DNA of 64,000 nucleotides, taken from NCBI RefSeq assembly GCF_030272615.1, contig NC_081406.1:244893218-244957217 (forward strand), written 5' to 3'. The DNA is from Cryptomeria japonica. Its lineage: Eukaryota; Streptophyta; Pinopsida; Cupressales; Cupressaceae. A program made the translations under genes and the position numbers. Below are positions 60,120 to 64,000 of the stretch, in pieces. The notes under the pieces were generated by a model. That model did no database searches and was not told the origin of the DNA. It worked only from the letters and a program-made list of their open reading frames with translations. The first letter of the stretch is position 1. Each line of letters opens with the position of its first letter.

Positions 60120-60988
60120 GTGTGGCACCGAAAAGTCCCGTCCCGACTCGGAATAAGTCTGTGGACTGAGGCCTTCGGCCTACGCCTATCCCTTGTCCAA
60201 ATTATGCTTAAGCAGAAATGCGCAAATAAGAAAGCAGACCGAACTTCTCCCAAGAAATGACACAGAATGCGGACCATAAAGATAGACTGCTGAAGAGTTT
60301 TAAAGGTGGGGTGAGATGCCCAAATCCTTCATTATGAATCCAATATTTACAATGTCGGATAGAACACAGTATTGAGGAATACTGGTCGCCCTCGAATGAA
60401 TGTCCAGCCAGCCAACTTGGCTTAGAACAAGTATACAAGGAGCCCCTTGGCTCAAACAAGGATCGGCTTGCTCAAGAGGAGAACCAGTTTGCTCCTCGAG
60501 TCTGCCTTATCGCTAGAATTACAAAGTCGCTCAAGACTCCAATGCCTTAGCCTTCGCACAGAAATCCTTCGCTCCAATCTCGCATCCAAGACTGCTTATC
60601 CAGAGCTGCCTACGAAACTGCATCCGAAACTCCATGCGAAAACTGCCTATCCAAAATGAGCTTTGTGCTCAACTCTTATAGAGAAGGCTCGGACCCAAAA
60701 AAGGGAGCCGTTACCCAAATAGGACCGGTCCCAAATGAAATTCCACCAATGAGAATTCGACGCCCAAATAGGTCCGGACTTAAGTGTTTAAATCTGTGCC
60801 AAAAGAAATCCATTGGCAAGTTTCATGTCGGCCCCGCCAAGGAATAAATTCATGTCGGCCGCGCAAAAGGGCTAACTCCATGTCGGCCACGCGAAAGGGT
60901 AAATCTCCGATGCAAAATAGAACCCCACTAAAGATAGGTCTGGCCCGAAATGATGTGCAAGTGAACCGCCCAATGCAGGTCCGTTACA
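60120..60988 (-). repeat. Chromovirus LTR, type Q, inverted
   Basis: Reverse-complement counterpart of 57029-57870, starting TGTAACGGACCTGC at 60988 on the minus strand and lacking the last 25 bp or so. The purine tract lies just right of it (60990-61001 on the plus strand as a C-rich run). Confidence 0.82.
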
Positions 60989-62018
60989 TCCTCCCCCACT
61001 AAACTAGTGGCGGCGCCCTCGACGCCAGTGCCCCTGCACAAAGCACTGGGAGGCCAAATTCCAAAAAACTACTCCTGTCTGGGAGAGCTCCCCTTGGAGA
61101 GGAACTCCATGATGATCTCCTCATCGCACCAAAGCGCCTCGCTGCGCACCCATGAAGCCGAGTCGCGTTCCTGTCCTTCGAAAACTACCAAGAATTCCCG
61201 GATGCCCTTTCTGCCTCCTCCTCGAGTTTGCATCGCAAGAAATTGGCTGACTCTTCAGTCCGGATTGTCCAACACATTTACCAGGCCCCTGTGCGGAATT
61301 TTCCTTGTCAGGTCTTCCTTATCTGGGTGGTGCGGACTTAACTGAGAAACATGAAAAACAGGATGTGTCTGAAGGTGGAGGGGTAGGTTGAGCTGGTAGG
61401 CGGCAGGACTGATCTTCCGAACCACTTTGAAGGGCCCATCAAATCGCCTAACCAAAGAAGCGCTCAACTCCTTTGGAACTTTGAATCGACCTTGATCCAT
61501 TCGAACCAAAACTTTGTCCCCAACGTTGAACTCCAGTTTACGCCTGTGCCTGTCAGCAAATTTCTTCATTCTGTCCGAAGCCTGGGTGAGATGGTACCGA
61601 GCCAAGTCAACCTTCTCATTCCAGCTCTTCAAGTGCTCTGTCACATCGACATTCGCACCCTTGTAGCCCACCATGACTGTATGAGGCGAGAGTGGTTGCT
61701 AGCCCGTTGCCAACTCAAATGGACTAAATTTTGAAGATTCACTCTTCTGCAGATTATAGGAGAACTGAGCCATGTCCAACAACTTTGGCCAGTTCCTCTG
61801 GTCCGAGACTACGAAATGCCTCAAGTAGTCCTCCAGTATGCCATTTATCTGCTCTGTCTGTCCATCGGTTTAGGGGTGGAACCTGGAACTCATCAGAAGT
61901 CGGGTCCCAACTAGTTTGAACAGTTCCTGCCAGAAGCTCGAAGTAAATCGTGATCCCGATCACTCACGATGTTCAAAGGGATGCCCCAGGTCTTGACCAC
62001 ATTTTTAAAGAAGAGTTC
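60989..62018 (-). pseudogene. Chromovirus integrase and chromodomain, inverted
   Basis: The minus strand reads FFKNVVKTWGIPLNIVSD, a damaged core, then VTEHLKSWNEKVDLARYHLT, LEFNVGDKVLVRMDQGRFK, RRFDGPFKVVRKISPAAYQ and KIPHRGLVNVLDNPD up to the chromodomain tail. It is a shorter counterpart of 55998-57028 with its own deletions and stops. The match ends sharply at 62018. Confidence 0.82.
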
Positions 62019-62039
62019 CAAGCTTATGGCGAGCTGTTC

Positions 62040-62649
62040 GGAAGCTCTCCAATGTTGGGTTTGGATGGAGCAGCCCGGAGCCGCAGCAGATCCCTTGAGT
62101 GCCAAACTGGCTCAATTGGCGGAACTTTTGTCACATAAGTTTGTTTGCGAACCGGTAGAAGCGGAACCACAGAAGTTGGCCTACTTAGATGACATTGTGA
62201 TTGTTGCAGCTAGGGAAGTCGTGGCCTAGGACTTTCCCAAAGAAGGTGCCAAAATGAGGTTGGGCACCTTACGCATGCTAAACCAGCGGGTGAATATCTG
62301 CGAAGATGATTCCCTGCCTACCCGAGATGTTATGGTGGAAGAAAGTGGATTGCAGGACGATACTACCTCTGCAAATCAGGCTCAGGCGGAGGAATTCACC
62401 ACAGTTCCCCTCACCTTCAGGAGACAGGAAGAGGAACTAGTGCAATTGCACGTCGGAACTTTCCCAGACTTCATTGGGTTCAATGAAGCTCTTCGCGAGG
62501 ATGGCATCTTTACAACTTGGGATCAACAGGGTATGATCCGGGATGATGACTTGATGTCTATCGGAGGCAGCACAGATCTGTCCGACATAGAGAGTACAAG
62601 GAAGACCTTGGAAATCATGGCGAGTTGTTCACAAGCCGTGGATCATTAG
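62040..62649 (+). pseudogene. Unassigned open segment inside the mosaic
   Basis: After 'acagttcgg'-like sequence the plus strand reads one frame, broken by a single TAG at 62227: SAKLAQLAELLSHKFVCEP, LAYLDDIVIVAAREVVA, stop, then an uninterrupted acidic stretch MRLGTLRMLNQRVNICEDD to EALREDGIFTTWDQQGMIRD and DLSDIESTRKTLEIMASCSQ, ending TAG 62647. It is about 200 codons, acidic and rich in Glu, Asp and Thr, without zinc fingers or membrane segments. I see no gag, protease, RT, RNase H or integrase motif. It may be an extra ORF of this family or a captured host gene piece. Confidence 0.5.
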
Positions 62650-62822
62650 ACTTGGGAAGATCATGAGACAAGGCCGTATGAACCATTTCAGGACAGGTTG
62701 GTCCGCCTAACTGGCGAAGTCCTTGGTGAAGACACCGAAAATCAGACGAAGAACATTCCGCACAGGGGCCCGACAAATGTGCTGGACAATCCGGACTGCA
62801 GAATCAGCCAAGTTCTTGCGAT
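62650..62822 (+). pseudogene. Chromovirus post-integrase linker fragment
   Basis: From about 62751 the sequence KNIPHRGPTNVLDNPDCRIS matches RNIPHRGSVNVLDNPDRRVS at 56716-56775. It breaks at 'gcgatgcttaaccctctact' into the non-coding segment also found at 53533. The preceding 100 bp continue the unassigned frame after its stop. Confidence 0.65.
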
Positions 62823-64000
62823 GCTTAACCCTCTACTCGGTTGAGTTCAAAATAAGTGTGCACTTGGTGCTCAAGCTTATCTTAACATGAGTTGAGTTGT
62901 TATCCAATAAAGGTATGTTTCCCTCGTGTGTTGCAATCTCGGTGCACGAATTGGTTTTGTGCGACTTGACAAAGAATGTTGGGTTCTATGAGGTAGTCGA
63001 ATTGCAAGGCGTTGTGCTTGTTGTAGCCTAGTACATCAAGTCATCATCAGAGCATAAAAATTGGTAGGGCCAGTTAGATGAGCTGAGGTAGCTGGGCTAT
63101 CATGTGGTCAGAGGAAGACTGCGAAGGCGGATGGTGGCTTACAGTGTCGAGGACAGGTAGACTAGAGTGGCTAGCAGGGCGTGGTCACTAGAAATGTGAG
63201 GTCAATCCAGGTAGGGATAAGGCTGGTGAAGTCCATGGCTGAGTTCCAGGAGTGGTAGTCAGCTGGTTGGAGTTTGTGCCTGGGGCTAAGTTCCATTGGT
63301 AAGGGACTATGCTAGTGGAGCGACAAGGGATCAGGAGTGGATCTCTTGGTGGGGAAAATCTTGCACGGGAAGTGCCTTAGTAGTTTGGGTGGAGCGAAGT
63401 AGGAAAGGTGTGAGTCGATATTGAACTGGGTTTAGTGCTGGAAGTAGTTGGCAGGGCCGCAAGATTTGATATGGCAGTGTCCAAGGGTAGTGGCATATAA
63501 GACCAGTCAAAGGAGTTAGGAGCTATGAGGAACAGTGTGGTGTAGGGTCTTGTCAAGGATGGATCCGAGGTGAAATCGATGAAGCTATATGGTACAGTGT
63601 GGTGTAAGGTCTTATCTAGGATGGACCTGAGGTGTAACAGTTTGGGCTGCGGGATGTCTTAGGGTCATTCCCAGTGTGGTGTAGGGTTATGTCCGGGACA
63701 TGATCCGAGGTGTAAATTGGGTGGCAAAGCAGGTCCAATGGTGGAAAGCCAATAAGGGGCCAAGTCACAAAGGAAGTCAAGGGAAAGAGGCAGTACCTTG
63801 CCCACATTGGATGTGGTTTGCAAAGGCATCGAGCACAAGAGGTTGGCTAGCTTACAAATGTTGGTGGCTTCTTTGGGTTGCAGCACCGAGGGCGCAGGGC
63901 GTTTCGTGGATAGTGCGTCAGTCAGACAAAGTGGCACAATGGATGGAAGTGAGTTCACTGAATGTGTAGGATGTAATGCAAGAGTTGGGTGTCTTTAGGG
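62823..64000 (+). other. Non-coding retroelement sequence running off the window
   Basis: Starts with the same 'taaccctctactcggttgag' as 53543. A primer-site-like 'catcatcagagc' stands near 63040. Blocks near 63505-63590 and 63640-63715 match LTR P (54280-54420) in a different order. Frames are short on both strands. Probably the LTR and leader of a third related element, cut by the window end. Confidence 0.45.

Overview
The window looks like gymnosperm nuclear DNA, most likely from a conifer close to the Cupressales. It is AT-rich, dominated by degenerate, nested retrotransposons, and holds one spliced gene that reads clearly as a conifer pinoresinol/lariciresinol reductase (PLR), the lignan-pathway member of the NmrA-like/isoflavone-reductase family. 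No prokaryotic, plastid or mitochondrial signal was seen.

The only complete host gene is PLR on the minus strand (37762-41988): five exons, 314 codons, no internal stop, NADPH motif GGTGYVG and the catalytic Lys at residue 138. Intron 3 uses a GC-AG splice pair and intron 4 is 2.7 kb. Its surroundings show a decayed tandem PLR array. Exon 1 of a second copy lies at 47781-47963, a stub of exon 1 at 6826-6870, and a promoter remnant at 5950-6370. Long stretches of duplicated PLR upstream DNA occur at 4108-5949 (copy A), 43902-46307 (copy B) and, broken into pieces, at 7557-8177 / 11423-11628 / 17906-18611 (copy C). A 1.42-kb foldback MULE with a perfect 9-bp target duplication sits about 480 bp upstream of the intact PLR start. 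A tRNA-derived SINE with a perfect 15-bp target duplication sits just past its stop, and a longer SINE of the same family lies at 47215-47470.

Layout from left to right: a degraded unknown ORF; a 2.5-kb non-autonomous LTR element (minus); PLR array relics; then upstream copy C split by a 3.24-kb TG..CA insertion (probable solo LTR), a whole 6.3-kb Ty3/gypsy chromovirus with both LTRs, and a 3'-truncated Ty1/copia element. Next come a CACTA-type terminus, an unrecognised degraded coding block, a 6-kb L1-type LINE (two ORFs plus RNase H), the 3' end and LTR of another copia element, an old minus-strand gypsy relic, a copia solo LTR, LINE debris, and the PLR locus with its upstream copy. From about 50 kb there are further LTR fragments.

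From about 53.5 kb to the end the DNA is more GC-rich and consists of a Ty3/gypsy chromovirus mosaic. LTRs, primer sites, gag, RT, integrase and chromodomain pieces are joined in non-genomic order, partly inverted, mostly at short microhomologies. Within it 62040-62760 carries an open segment that I cannot assign to any standard retroelement domain. Nearly all element ORFs carry stops or frameshifts, so the window reads as an old repeat graveyard around one surviving enzyme gene.
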